From VRUE01 sp963788975 (GTDB lineage Bacteria > Actinomycetota > Thermoleophilia > Solirubrobacterales > 70-9): a stretch of 64,000 bases of DNA. The first letter of the stretch is position 1. The number at the start of each line of letters is the position of its first letter. Shown in pieces: positions 1-7,929 of this stretch. The notes beneath the pieces are model-generated. The model made no database searches and was not told the origin of the DNA. It saw nothing but the letters and a program-made list of their open reading frames with translations. The stretch spans positions 124,001-188,000 of the forward strand of contig CAWBIJ010000001.1 in NCBI GenBank assembly GCA_963788975.1, given 5' to 3'. The position numbers and the translations under genes were made by a program.

Positions 1-2
1 CA

Positions 3-269
3 GAGGAGCGCGATGTCGTTCTCGCCGCGCTTCGCAGTGTCCTCACCGATGTTGCCTCGGAGATCGAAGTCGATCGCCGCCGCGACAGTCGCCTCCTGCG
101 CCCCGCAAATCTGGCTGACGATGCCGAGCGCAAGTTGCGCTCGGCGACCGATGCCTACCTCGCGATCAAGGACGACGGGGATTTCGACGCGGCCGCCCTC
201 ACCGAGGTGCTCGAGCGCGTCCGCGAGCGTCTTGAAGCGCTGAGAGCCAAGGTTGACGCCGCCGACTAG
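3..269 (+). CDS. 3' end of a truncated gene, unknown product
   Basis: An open frame enters from the left edge and ends at TAG 267-269, directly before the ATG of the helicase at 270. The 88 visible residues are charged and predicted mostly helical (many Glu, Arg, Ala, Leu), with a coiled-coil look near the end (VLERVRERLEALRAK). No catalytic motif is visible. The zero-base junction with the helicase suggests one transcript and a shared function, possibly the preceding component of a restriction or defence module. The N-terminal part lies outside the window, so the family cannot be named. Confidence 0.7.
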   Translation, partial: EERDVVLAALRSVLTDVASEIEVDRRRDSRLLRPANLADDAERKLRSATDAYLAIKDDGDFDAAALTEVLERVRERLEALRAKVDAAD

Positions 270-2149
270 ATGACGGGGATTCTGGCTTTCGCAGTTCGCG
301 ACTCTGGGCGCGCAATTGAGGCTCGGCGTGATGCCGGGGTGCCGAATCCATTCTGGTCGAGGGCGCGCTCGGAGTGGGGCTCGAACGGACGCGAGCCCGC
401 GGTCGCTCTTGAGGTCCGCCTTGAGGACTTTCTCGACAATCTCTCTTGGTTGCGGGACGCCTGCATCCGCCACGACGTTGGGCTCGACTGGGACGACGAA
501 AGCCGTGAGCTCGTCGGTCGCCATCGCGCCGAAGGTGAGGCGCTTCGCGCGACCCTCGTTGGCGGGGGCGAGGCGGTAGACGTCGAGGAACGCCTCAATG
601 AAAGCCGCTTTGGTCGTCGTGAGCTTCGCTCTTTCCAGAGTCGCGATCTCGGCGAGCTCCTGGGTCTTGCCAACGGCGCGAACTTCTCGGTCCCCGGGGC
701 AGGGAAGACGACTGTGCAGATCGCCTGTTATGAGGCGGAGCGCAAGGCCGGGAGGGTGGGGCGGATGCTCGTCGTCGGTCCGCTCGCAGCCTACGAAGTC
801 TGGCAGGAGGAAGTAGGCGAATGTCTCGACCCCGCGCCCGCAATCCACTACCACGACGGCAACCCGATCCCCGCCACTACGGAGATCCTCTTTGTCAACT
901 ACCAGAGATTGATCTATTCCTACAGTTCGACGGCTGACTGGGTCGCCGCGGTGCCGACGCTCGTCTGCCTTGATGAGGCCCACCGAATAAAGCGCGGTCG
1001 CGGTGGGGAGTGGGGCTCGGCCTGTCTAGACCTTGGCTATCTCGCTTCGCGGCGCGACATTCTCACTGGAACCCCGGCGCCCCAGAGTCCTCGCGACCTG
1101 GGCGTCCTGCTCGACTTTCTCTGGCTTGGTCGCGGGCATGAGGTGCTGCCCGCTGGTGTTTGGGCGCGTCGGCCGACGCCCGATATCGGCCCCCAAGTCG
1201 GCGAGGCGATTGGGCCGCTCTACGCGCGCACGACCAAGACCGACCTCGATCTTCCTGATGTCGAGATGAACGTAGTTCCGGTCGAGCTCGCGGGATTGCA
1301 GCGAGACATCTACACCGCCCTCCGTAGCCGCTATGCGGGCACGCTTCCCCATGACGCTCGCGCCCAAGCAGGATTCGCGCGGATGGGACAAGTGGTGATG
1401 TATCTGCTTGAGGCCGCAACGAATCCTGATCTTCTCACCGCTGGTTCGTCGACCGATGACCCGCCTTACTTTCGCCATCCGCCGCTTGAGATCTCCGGCG
1501 ACATGACGCTCGCCGATCTACTCGCGGCTTATGGTGAGTATGAGACTCCGGCCAAGTTTGTGAAGTTGCTAGAGGTGCTGCAGGAAAACCGCGAGGCTGG
1601 CCGCAAGACCGTGGTCTGGTCTAACTTCGTGCGGAATCTTGAGCTCCTGCGTAGTTCACTGGCTGACCCTTACAACCCTGCCATCGTCCACGGGGGTATC
1701 CCCTCGTCCTTCAGCAACGCGCACGCCGACCCGAGCCGCGAGGGAGAGCTCGATCGCTTTCGAAACGACTCGGAGTGCTGGGTTCTCCTCGCCAACCCAG
1801 CCGCAGTTGGGGAGGGGATCAGCCTCCATCACTCTTGTCACGAGGCGATCTATCTTGAGCGCACCTTCAATGCGGGGCAGTACCTACAGAGCCTCGACCG
1901 CATCCACCGACTCGGTCTGCAGCCCGACGATCGCACTCGTGTCACGTTTCTGATCTGCCAGGAAACTGTCGATGAGGTCGTCGATCAGCGAGTGGCAGAA
2001 AAGTCAGAACGTTTGGCCAGATGCTACGCGATCCCGACATCGCCACCATGGCGTTGCCCGATGAGGAGGATGTCGGGCCCCCGTTCAACACCGCCGATGT
2101 CGCCGATGTCGAGGCGCTCTTCAGTCACTTGCGGGCTGAGGATGGCTGA
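270..2149 (+). CDS. SNF2-type DEAH helicase, interrupted by a one-base frameshift
   Basis: Superfamily 2 ATPase of the SNF2 type, expected to translocate on DNA. Walker A is SVPGAGKTT (about residues 140-148), the DEAH box is LDEAHRIK (about 234-241), a GTP motif follows near 268, and the helicase C half shows VVWSNF (448-453) and the arginine-finger block SLDRIHRLG (541-549). The frame is good to codon 584 (AGA, 2019-2021). After that, family-like sequence continues one base back (MLRDPDIATMALPDEED...) and ends at TGA 2147-2149. One base therefore appears to be missing near 2020; reading straight on instead fuses the helicase to the next protein. It sits on an integrative element next to a DUF3883 gene, as many defence helicases do. 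Codon use is less G/C-ending than in chromosomal neighbours. Confidence 0.75.
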
Positions 2150-3032
2150 GCGAGCAATCCCGAGCCGTCACGAACTGCGGAGCGCCCACCAAGTCACCCG
2201 CACCCTACATGCGCCGATAACGCCGCTTGCCGATGCCAGAGAGTCGTTTCGCCGCCTGCCAAGTAATGGCGTCCTTGGCACTCCCGACTTCGCATCTGGG
2301 CATAGGGTGCTGATCGACTTGGGGCTGATCGAGGTTGACGGTGACTCGCTCACGGTCAGTGAGGAGGCGCTGATGATCGCCTCGCTCGAAGACGGCGCGG
2401 CGGTGCGTCTCTTGCTGGAGCTGCTGCTGGTGCGCCGACCACCCGACTGGCTGCGCAACGCAACCGCCACCAAAGCGGTCAGGGAGGCCCTGATCCCCGA
2501 TCCTGAGCGCAATGCAGTCGAGGACGTGATTACTGATCGGGCCCTGCGCGAGCTGATCCTGCTCCGCGCGGGTCAGCGCGTCAACGCCGAGCGGCTGGCC
2601 GAGCTAGGGGCCATCGGCGAGGAGTTCGTCGTCGAGTGCTTTCGCGAGCAGCTCGAGGGTCTGCAAAGGCCTGACTTGGCGGCGGCCGTGGTCCGCGTCA
2701 GTCAGATCTCCGATCAGCTCGGCTATGACGTCACCGCCCCCGATCTCCGCGGCAACGATCGTCGCTTCGAGGTCAAGGCGACCAGACGAGCGGGCTGGCA
2801 GGCTGAGGTCTATCTGAGCCGCAACGAGTTCGAACAGGGAATCCATGACTCGGGCTGGTCCATGGTCGTCGTTGAGATCGACCACGAGGATAATCCGAGG
2901 CTGCTCGGCTGGTGTAGTGCTGAGGCGGTGGCAGCGATGATCCCCGCTGATCGGCATGAGCACGGCAAGTGGGTGAGTGTTCGCCTCCAGCAGATCGCGC
3001 TCGTACTACAAGCAGGTCTGCCGCCCGCTTGA
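2142..3032 (+). CDS. DUF3883 (NO VEIN C-terminal) domain protein
   Basis: A 296-residue protein starting at ATG 2142, which overlaps the corrected helicase stop by eight bases, the usual coupling of an operon. The C-terminal part resembles DUF3883: GEEFVV near 159-164, SDQLGYDV (190-197) and RFEVKATRR (208-216), then YLSRNEFEQ. The GYD...EVK spacing is what a PD-(D/E)XK nuclease core would show, with Asp196 and Glu210-x-Lys212 as candidate metal ligands; that is inference. DUF3883 proteins recur beside helicases and methyltransferases in defence islands. The N-terminal 150 residues are helical and not recognised. Confidence 0.7.
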   Translation: MAERAIPSRHELRSAHQVTRTLHAPITPLADARESFRRLPSNGVLGTPDFASGHRVLIDLGLIEVDGDSLTVSEEALMIASLEDGAAVRLLLELLLVRRPPDWLRNATATKAVREALIPDPERNAVEDVITDRALRELILLRAGQRVNAERLAELGAIGEEFVVECFREQLEGLQRPDLAAAVVRVSQISDQLGYDVTAPDLRGNDRRFEVKATRRAGWQAEVYLSRNEFEQGIHDSGWSMVVVEIDHEDNPRLLGWCSAEAVAAMIPADRHEHGKWVSVRLQQIALVLQAGLPPA

Positions 3033-3043
3033 GGGGCGAAGCT

Positions 3044-3310
3044 CTACGCAGGGTGGTCTGGGGGTAAGGAATCCTTGCCGTCTAGCTTGTCAACGAGCTC
3101 GCCCAATTCCCCCATCGAAACATCAAGTCCGGCCGCAATCCTCTTCACGGTGTCCCAGGTTGGGTTGCCTTGACCGCGCTCGATGAGGGAGAGGGTGGCG
3201 GCGGTGAGATCGGCTGCTTGGGCGACGCTCTCTTGGGTCGCGCCGCGTTTGCGGCGGAGCTGACGGATCGCCTCGCCGAGTGCTGGCTGAGGTCGTTCTG
3301 AGCGTCGCAT
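3044..3310 (-). CDS. XRE-family HTH repressor
   Basis: An 88-residue Cro/C1-type regulator. The helix-turn-helix spans about residues 14-70, with RKRGATQESVAQAADLT as the recognition region and SLIERGQGNPTWDTV as the following helix. It is convergent with the DUF3883 gene (11 bases apart) and divergent from the small-gene operon at 3566. A perfect 13-base inverted repeat lies 44 bases upstream of its start, so it probably represses itself and the divergent operon. This is the expected layout for a control region of an integrative element. Confidence 0.85.
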   Translation of the reverse strand: MRRSERPQPALGEAIRQLRRKRGATQESVAQAADLTAATLSLIERGQGNPTWDTVKRIAAGLDVSMGELGELVDKLDGKDSLPPDHPA

Positions 3311-3353
3311 CGAGCCGGACGTTCTCAGAATCGCCGGAGCCGCGCTCCTCCTG

Positions 3354-3387
3354 AGCAGAGACTGAAAACATGTATTCAGTCTCTGCT
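3354..3387. promoter_or_regulatory. Operator-like perfect inverted repeat, 13-base arms
   Basis: Arms 3354-3366 and 3375-3387 are exact reverse complements around the 8-base spacer AACATGTA. It lies between the divergent XRE gene (start 3310) and the operon beginning at 3566. Position and symmetry suit an XRE-dimer operator. Confidence 0.7.
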
Positions 3388-3565
3388 ACGCTCTGCGGCA
3401 CATAAGTGGGGCCGCGTGCGTGAACACCGGCCCCGTGGCGACCGGCATAGCTCTCACCAGGCCGGCCGCAGCGGGAACGGTATCGACGTGCCGGCTCCAG
3501 AGAGCGGCGACCCGCCGTGGGCTAACACGACGGGCCGCCTGAGACACAAGGAGGCGAAGCTCCTC

Positions 3566-3931
3566 ATGTCCTGCGCCAAGCCTACGGAGGACGGCGATGC
3601 CGTCGCCCTCGCGATCCCCGCCGCGCACCGCAAGTTTCTGCGCGATCTCTTTGAGATCGCCCGCAACGGGATTCGAGAAGAGCTGACCCAATATCCCACG
3701 CAGCTCAAAGAGCCGCGCCGTTTGCATCGAGAAGAGGCCGTCTACGACAAGTTGCTGGCTGCGCTCGACAACGAATCCATCGTCGCTGACCGCGACGTGC
3801 GCGACGTGGTTCGTGATCTCGCCGAGATATACGACCGAGAGAACGAGTACGAGCGCGTCGTCTCAGAGCACGAGGCGCTGCACGGACTGCTCGACCAGCT
3901 CGCCGTTCGGAGCGAGAGCGATGTTCGTTGA
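3566..3931 (+). CDS. Hypothetical protein of the element, 121 aa
   Basis: The start chosen is ATG 3566, preceded by AAGGAGG eleven bases upstream; the frame is open further upstream but without a better ribosome site. The product is acidic and helical with many Arg/Glu pairs and no recognised domain. Its end overlaps the start of the next XRE gene (ATG 3921), so three small genes are translationally coupled. Such small proteins beside XRE regulators on actinobacterial elements are usually regulatory or toxin-antitoxin-like; nothing here decides between these. Confidence 0.55.
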   Translation: MSCAKPTEDGDAVALAIPAAHRKFLRDLFEIARNGIREELTQYPTQLKEPRRLHREEAVYDKLLAALDNESIVADRDVRDVVRDLAEIYDRENEYERVVSEHEALHGLLDQLAVRSESDVR

Positions 3932-4196
3932 CATTGCTGCCCGCTTTGGCGACAACCTGGCCCGCTGTCGCAGGCTTGCTGACCTCTCCCAGGAGGAGGT
4001 CAGCCTTCGGGCCTCGGTCCACCGCACCGAGGTCAGCCAGCTTGAGCGGGGCCTGCGAATCGCACGCATCGACACGCTGGTCAAGCTCAGGGATGCGCTC
4101 GAAGTCTCTGCCGACGATCTGCTCGCCGGGATCGTCTGGAACTCCGGTCACTACAAGCCGGGCGGCTTCTCGATGGAGGAAGAGGACGAGAGCTGA
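3921..4196 (+). CDS. XRE-family HTH regulator, tandem copy 1
   Basis: A 91-residue protein with a HTH over about residues 9-65: RRLADLSQEEVSLRAS then TEVSQLERGLRIARIDTL. The ATG at 3921 overlaps the preceding gene, and its TGA overlaps the ATG of the next gene (TGATG at 4194-4198). It is a paralogue of the next gene (shared pattern LSQEE-x-HRT-x-QLERG-x-R-x-DTL), which indicates a recent tandem duplication followed by divergence. Confidence 0.8.
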   Translation: MFVDIAARFGDNLARCRRLADLSQEEVSLRASVHRTEVSQLERGLRIARIDTLVKLRDALEVSADDLLAGIVWNSGHYKPGGFSMEEEDES

Positions 4197-4456
4197 TGGT
4201 TGTGGCGGACCAGTTCGGCGCGAACCTCGCCTACTGCCGCAGGCGGGCCAAGCTCTCCCAGGAAGAGCTGGCAGTGATGGCTTCGCTGCACCGCACGGCA
4301 GTGGGGCAACTGGAGCGTGGCGAACGGGTGTGCCGCGTCGACACGCTGATCAAGCTCGCGGGCTCGCTGAGCATCCCGCCCGGCGATCTGCTCGACGGGA
4401 TGGATTGGGAACTGGGAGGAACACGCCTCGGACAGTTCACGGGCGGCGAGGCCTGA
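4196..4456 (+). CDS. XRE-family HTH regulator, tandem copy 2
   Basis: An 86-residue paralogue of the preceding regulator; HTH near residues 10-66 with RRRAKLSQEELAVMAS and TAVGQLERGERVCRVDTL. It is coupled on both sides by TGATG overlaps (4194-4198 and 4454-4458). Two repressors of similar sequence in one operon could heterodimerise or recognise neighbouring operators; this is inference. Confidence 0.8.
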   Translation: MVVADQFGANLAYCRRRAKLSQEELAVMASLHRTAVGQLERGERVCRVDTLIKLAGSLSIPPGDLLDGMDWELGGTRLGQFTGGEA

Positions 4457-4815
4457 TGGCCGACCCAAATGCCAAGCAGCCAAAAGGCCAAGACCAGCCA
4501 GGCCATTCATCAGAGAGCCCAAGGCCACCACGAAGAAACGAGCCCCCAGGACGGAAAACCAGGAGGCAGAGGCGCTCTGGATCCTCAGAAACCCTCTCCG
4601 CAGCCCCAACCTCAGCAGCACGACACATTACGCACCCAAACGGGTGTTCGTGTCTGGGCCGCGATTCGGGAATGTCCTCCCCGGCGACGGAGCGGCCGAT
4701 TTTGGCACGGCTTTCGCCGTGCGGCGGCCGCCTGTATGGACGCCGGGCTCGGTCTGCATGCGCTGGCGACCGCCGATGCATTTGGCGCTTTCTCTGGACA
4801 GTCAGTGCAGAGGAA
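4457..4815 (+). other. Stretch without a convincing gene between XRE copy 2 and the excisionase
   Basis: An ATG at 4456 overlaps the previous stop and its frame stays open through to the excisionase, so a longer 213-residue protein is formally possible. Its first 120 residues are Pro/Arg-rich with A-ending codons unlike the neighbours, and two other frames are also open, so no coding choice is supported. A hairpin with arms 4705-4711 and 4716-4722 (GCACGGC) lies in the middle. Confidence 0.4.
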
Positions 4816-5097
4816 ATGGCCGACGAGACCCATGACTTCGAACGCCTGTTGTCACCGGAGGACGTTGCTCGCGCTTGCGGGCTGTCGCGGCGGGCGGTCT
4901 ATCGAGCGATTGCACGGGGCGAGCTGCGAGCGGCGCGGCTCTGCCATCGGCTTCGCATCCACCCCGCGGAGTTCGAGCGCTGGATCGCCGAGGAAACGCG
5001 CGGGGCGACCCCGTCGTCTGCGACGCGATCTCGGCGTCACGCGCACGGCGTTCGGGGCGGGCTGCGTGTCCTGCTCGATGAGGGCGCGGAAGGCTAG
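4816..5097 (+). CDS. Excisionase-like HTH_17 DNA-binding protein
   Basis: A 93-residue protein with the HTH_17/MerR-like winged helix typical of recombination directionality factors: LLSPEDVARACGLSRRAVYRA, then IARGELRAARLCHRLRIHPAEFERWI. It ends 12 bases before the integrase, the normal Xis-Int order. The start at ATG 4816 follows a short GAGG; the frame remains open upstream to 4456. Its expected role is to bend att-site DNA and favour excision of the element. Confidence 0.75.
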   Translation: MADETHDFERLLSPEDVARACGLSRRAVYRAIARGELRAARLCHRLRIHPAEFERWIAEETRGATPSSATRSRRHAHGVRGGLRVLLDEGAEG

Positions 5098-5109
5098 GGG
5101 CGGCTGTCA

Positions 5110-6393
5110 ATGAGCGTTGAACGAGTCGAGCGGAAGGGCGGCGCTGTCTGGAGGGTTCGTTGGCGCGACGAGCAGGGTCGAGCGCGCTCGAAGGTGGTCG
5201 GTCGCAAGCGGGACGCAGATGCATTCGAGGCCGAGATCGTGCGGCGCAAGCGGACCGGCGACTTGGACTTGCTCACCGGGGGTCGGCAGACGCTCGCCGA
5301 CTTCGCACAGGAGTGGTGGAAGCTCTACGCCGCGCCGAATCTCGCCGCCCGCACTCTCCGAAGCTACGCGGGCCTATGGGATCGGCACGTTCTGCCGCGA
5401 CTCGGCTCGATGCGTCTCAGCGCGATCACGCCCGACGTAATCGGGCGCTTCCGGGCGGAACTGGAAGCAGATGGGGTGGGGCAGCCGACGATCTACCGGG
5501 CGCTCGCGCTTCTCCAGGGAATCCTGCGGCGGGCGGTCGAGTGGCGGCGGATCGGCCATAACCCGGTCAAGGCGGTGCAGAAGCCGAAGGTACGCAGGCA
5601 GCGCGAGGTTCGGCCGCTGTCGCCATTGACGGTCGAGCAGTTGCGCTCTGCGATGGCCAGGAGACGCAAGCACGGCGCTCGGGACGCTGCGCTGATCGGA
5701 TTGCTCGCCTACGCCGGGCTACGGCCGCAGGAGGCGCTTGCGCTGCTCTGGAGCGATGTGCGCGAGCGGACGCTGCTGGTCGAGAAGGCGGCTGACGGCC
5801 AAGGCGGCGTCAAGCCAACCAAGACCGGCCAGTCGCGGACGGTGCGGTTGCTCATTTCCCTCGCGAGTGACTTGAGGGAGTGGCGACGCTCACTCGATCA
5901 GTCAGCCGACGACGCGCTCCTGTTCCCGAATGGCTCCGGCGACGTCTGGAATGACCCGGCCTGGCAGACGTGGCACCGAGACGCCTGGGTGCCCGCCTGC
6001 CGTGCGATCGGCTTGGAGGGCGCACGTCCCTACGACCTGCGCCACAGCTTCGTCTCGCTGCTGATCCACGAAGGTCGCAGCGTGGTCGAGGTTGCCCGAC
6101 AGGCCGGTCACTCGCCGACGATGACGCTCGACGTTTACGCGCATGTCTTCGACGAGTTCGACATCGCCGAGCGCATGTCTGCCGAGGATCAGATCGCTCA
6201 GGCGCGACGCGATGTGTCCGGATTGTGTCCGCCTCGCTCAGAAGGAGCGCAAAAACCTAGAGAAACCCCTGGAAACCTTCACAACCCCAGCTGCTTGCCG
6301 AGGATCTCCTTCATGATCTCGTCGGTGCCGCCGCCGATTGGGCCTAGGCGGGCGTCGCGGACGGCGCGCTCGATGCCGTACTCGCGCATGTAG
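5110..6393 (+). CDS. Tyrosine integrase whose 3' end enters the chromosomal acyl-CoA dehydrogenase gene
   Basis: A 427-residue tyrosine recombinase. An AP2-like arm-binding region (about 8-50) and a SAM-like core-binding domain (60-150) precede the catalytic domain. Catalytic residues visible are Arg205 (YAGLRPQEAL), Lys238 (VKPTKTG), Arg311 (PYDLRHSF), His334 (AGHSPTMT) and the nucleophile Tyr343 (LDVYAHVF). Normal family length is about 370-400. The last ~38 residues are encoded by DNA that is also the 3' end of the opposite-strand acyl-CoA dehydrogenase, so the integrase frame crosses the element-chromosome junction. This suggests the attachment core lies near 6260-6320. Confidence 0.9.
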   Translation: MSVERVERKGGAVWRVRWRDEQGRARSKVVGRKRDADAFEAEIVRRKRTGDLDLLTGGRQTLADFAQEWWKLYAAPNLAARTLRSYAGLWDRHVLPRLGSMRLSAITPDVIGRFRAELEADGVGQPTIYRALALLQGILRRAVEWRRIGHNPVKAVQKPKVRRQREVRPLSPLTVEQLRSAMARRRKHGARDAALIGLLAYAGLRPQEALALLWSDVRERTLLVEKAADGQGGVKPTKTGQSRTVRLLISLASDLREWRRSLDQSADDALLFPNGSGDVWNDPAWQTWHRDAWVPACRAIGLEGARPYDLRHSFVSLLIHEGRSVVEVARQAGHSPTMTLDVYAHVFDEFDIAERMSAEDQIAQARRDVSGLCPPRSEGAQKPRETPGNLHNPSCLPRISFMISSVPPPIGPRRASRTARSMPYSRM

Positions 6394-7457
6394 CCGTAGC
6401 CGCCGTGGATTTGGAGTGACTCGTCGGCTATCTCGAGGACGGTCCGTTGGGTGGCGAGCTTGGCCATCGTCACCTCCTTGATGCAGTCCTGGCCCTCGTG
6501 GAAGAGGCGCAGGGCGTTGTAGGTGATCGATTTGGCCGCTTCGGCCTGGGTCGCCATCTCCGCCACCTTGTGGCGGATCGTCTGGAAGTTGCCGATCGGC
6601 CGGCCGAAGGCCTTGCGCTCCAGGGCGTACTCGACGGTCCTCTCGATCAGCCGCTGCATCGCGCCGACCGCGCCGATCGCCATCAGCAGCCGCTCCCAGG
6701 CGAAGTTGGCCATGATCAGCTTGAAGCCCTCGTTCTCCTCGCCGAGCAGGTTCTCGTCCGGCACCTCGACGTTGGTGAAGGAGAGCTCACCCGTGTCGGA
6801 GGAGTGCCAGCCGAGCTTCTCCAGCTTCGCCGCGACTTCGTAGCCGGGCATCTCGCGCTCGAGGACAAGGAAGGAAATGCCGTGGTGACCGCCCTCCTGC
6901 GTCGTCTTGCAGGCGCAGACGAGGAAGTCGGCGCGGACGCCGTTGGTGATGAATGTCTTCGAGCCGTTGACGACGTAGCCGCCGTCGACCTTCTCGGCAA
7001 AGGTGGTGATGCCGGCCACGTCGGAGCCGGCGCCGGGCTCGGTGATCCCCAGCGCGCCGATCTTCTCGCCGGCGATCCCCGGCACCAGCCAGCGCTGTTT
7101 CTGCTCGTCGGTGCCGAAGTTGAAGATCGGCGGCATCGCGATCGAGGTGTGGGCATTGAGCCCGGCGGCGACGCCGCCCGAGCCGCCGCTCCGCGCCAGC
7201 TCCTCGACCCAGACTGCGTCGTGCAGGTGGGTGCCGCCCTGGCCGCCGAGCTCCTCGGGGAACTTCAGCCCGAGGAAGCCGAGCTCGGCGCAGCGGCCGT
7301 AGAGCTCACGGGGGAATTCCCGCGCCTCCTCCCACTCGTCGACGTTGGGCGCGATCTCCTTGGAGACGAAGCGCCGCACGGTCTCGCGCAGCTCCTCATG
7401 CTCTTCGCTGAAGGGAGGAAGGGTGGCGCGCTGCCCCGTGTCCTTGACGACCGTCAT
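6279..7457 (-). CDS. Acyl-CoA dehydrogenase (first of two)
   Basis: A 392-residue FAD-dependent acyl-CoA dehydrogenase, which introduces the alpha-beta double bond into an acyl-CoA. Family blocks are LGITEPGAGSDVAGI, NGSKTFITNG, WHSSDTGEL and IHGGYGYMREY. The usual C-terminal EGT catalytic Glu is replaced (GGGTDEIM), but Glu is present in ANFAWERLLMAIG, the position used by isovaleryl-CoA and long-chain enzymes, so a branched-chain or long-chain substrate is plausible. Its start overlaps the NTF2-like gene by four bases. The 3' end is overrun by the integrase frame, so it may be the insertion target whose end was rebuilt by the element. Confidence 0.92.
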   Translation of the reverse strand: MTVVKDTGQRATLPPFSEEHEELRETVRRFVSKEIAPNVDEWEEAREFPRELYGRCAELGFLGLKFPEELGGQGGTHLHDAVWVEELARSGGSGGVAAGLNAHTSIAMPPIFNFGTDEQKQRWLVPGIAGEKIGALGITEPGAGSDVAGITTFAEKVDGGYVVNGSKTFITNGVRADFLVCACKTTQEGGHHGISFLVLEREMPGYEVAAKLEKLGWHSSDTGELSFTNVEVPDENLLGEENEGFKLIMANFAWERLLMAIGAVGAMQRLIERTVEYALERKAFGRPIGNFQTIRHKVAEMATQAEAAKSITYNALRLFHEGQDCIKEVTMAKLATQRTVLEIADESLQIHGGYGYMREYGIERAVRDARLGPIGGGTDEIMKEILGKQLGL

Positions 7458-7903
7458 GCCTGTGTCGCGTTCTTCGCCGGTGCTTGCCAGTCCTCGAGCA
7501 TCGTGTGGCCGCGGCCCGCGTGGTCAAAGCCGAGCAGGTCGCCCTGCGGGTTCTTCTTGCCGCCGTGGTGGTAGGCGCGCACCTCGGCGATCTTGCCGTC
7601 CTCGATGCGGAACCACTCGGTGCCGCGGTCGAGTCTCTTCTCGCCGGACTCGGGATGGCGCCAGGTCATCGTCCACTCGATCACCGCCTGGTCGCCTTCC
7701 TCGATCGCGTTCTCGACGTACCACTTGGCATCGATGCTCTCGACCCCCAGGGCGGCATAGCGGCCGATCGTCTCGGCCCCCTCGTGGGGCCCGAGACGCG
7801 TGTAGTAGTGGACCGCGTCGTCGGTGAAGTGAGCCGCGACGGCATCCGCGTCGCCGCTGTTCAGCGCCGCGTAGTAGGAGCGAATGTGCTCGACGTGGGA
7901 CAC
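7454..7903 (-). CDS. NTF2/SnoaL-like protein
   Basis: A 149-residue small alpha+beta-barrel protein. A typical SnoaL-like opening (VEHIRSYYAALNSGDADAVAAHFTDD) is followed by IEWTMTWRH and GTEWFRIEDGKIAEVRAY. The GTG at 7903 is chosen because it begins the conserved opening; a much longer open frame upstream on the same strand is only the shadow of the next gene. It sits between two acyl-CoA dehydrogenase genes and overlaps the downstream one by four bases. SnoaL-like proteins can be isomerases, hydratases or binding proteins, so the reaction is not assigned. Confidence 0.85.
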   Translation of the reverse strand: MSHVEHIRSYYAALNSGDADAVAAHFTDDAVHYYTRLGPHEGAETIGRYAALGVESIDAKWYVENAIEEGDQAVIEWTMTWRHPESGEKRLDRGTEWFRIEDGKIAEVRAYHHGGKKNPQGDLLGFDHAGRGHTMLEDWQAPAKNATQA

Positions 7904-7929
7904 GGCCGCACCTCGTCCAGACCGGACGC

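Noticed and set aside
270..3032. Single 920-residue helicase-DUF3883 protein
   Set aside because: The junction region reads as nonsense in this frame, while sensible sequence and a coupled stop/start exist one base back.
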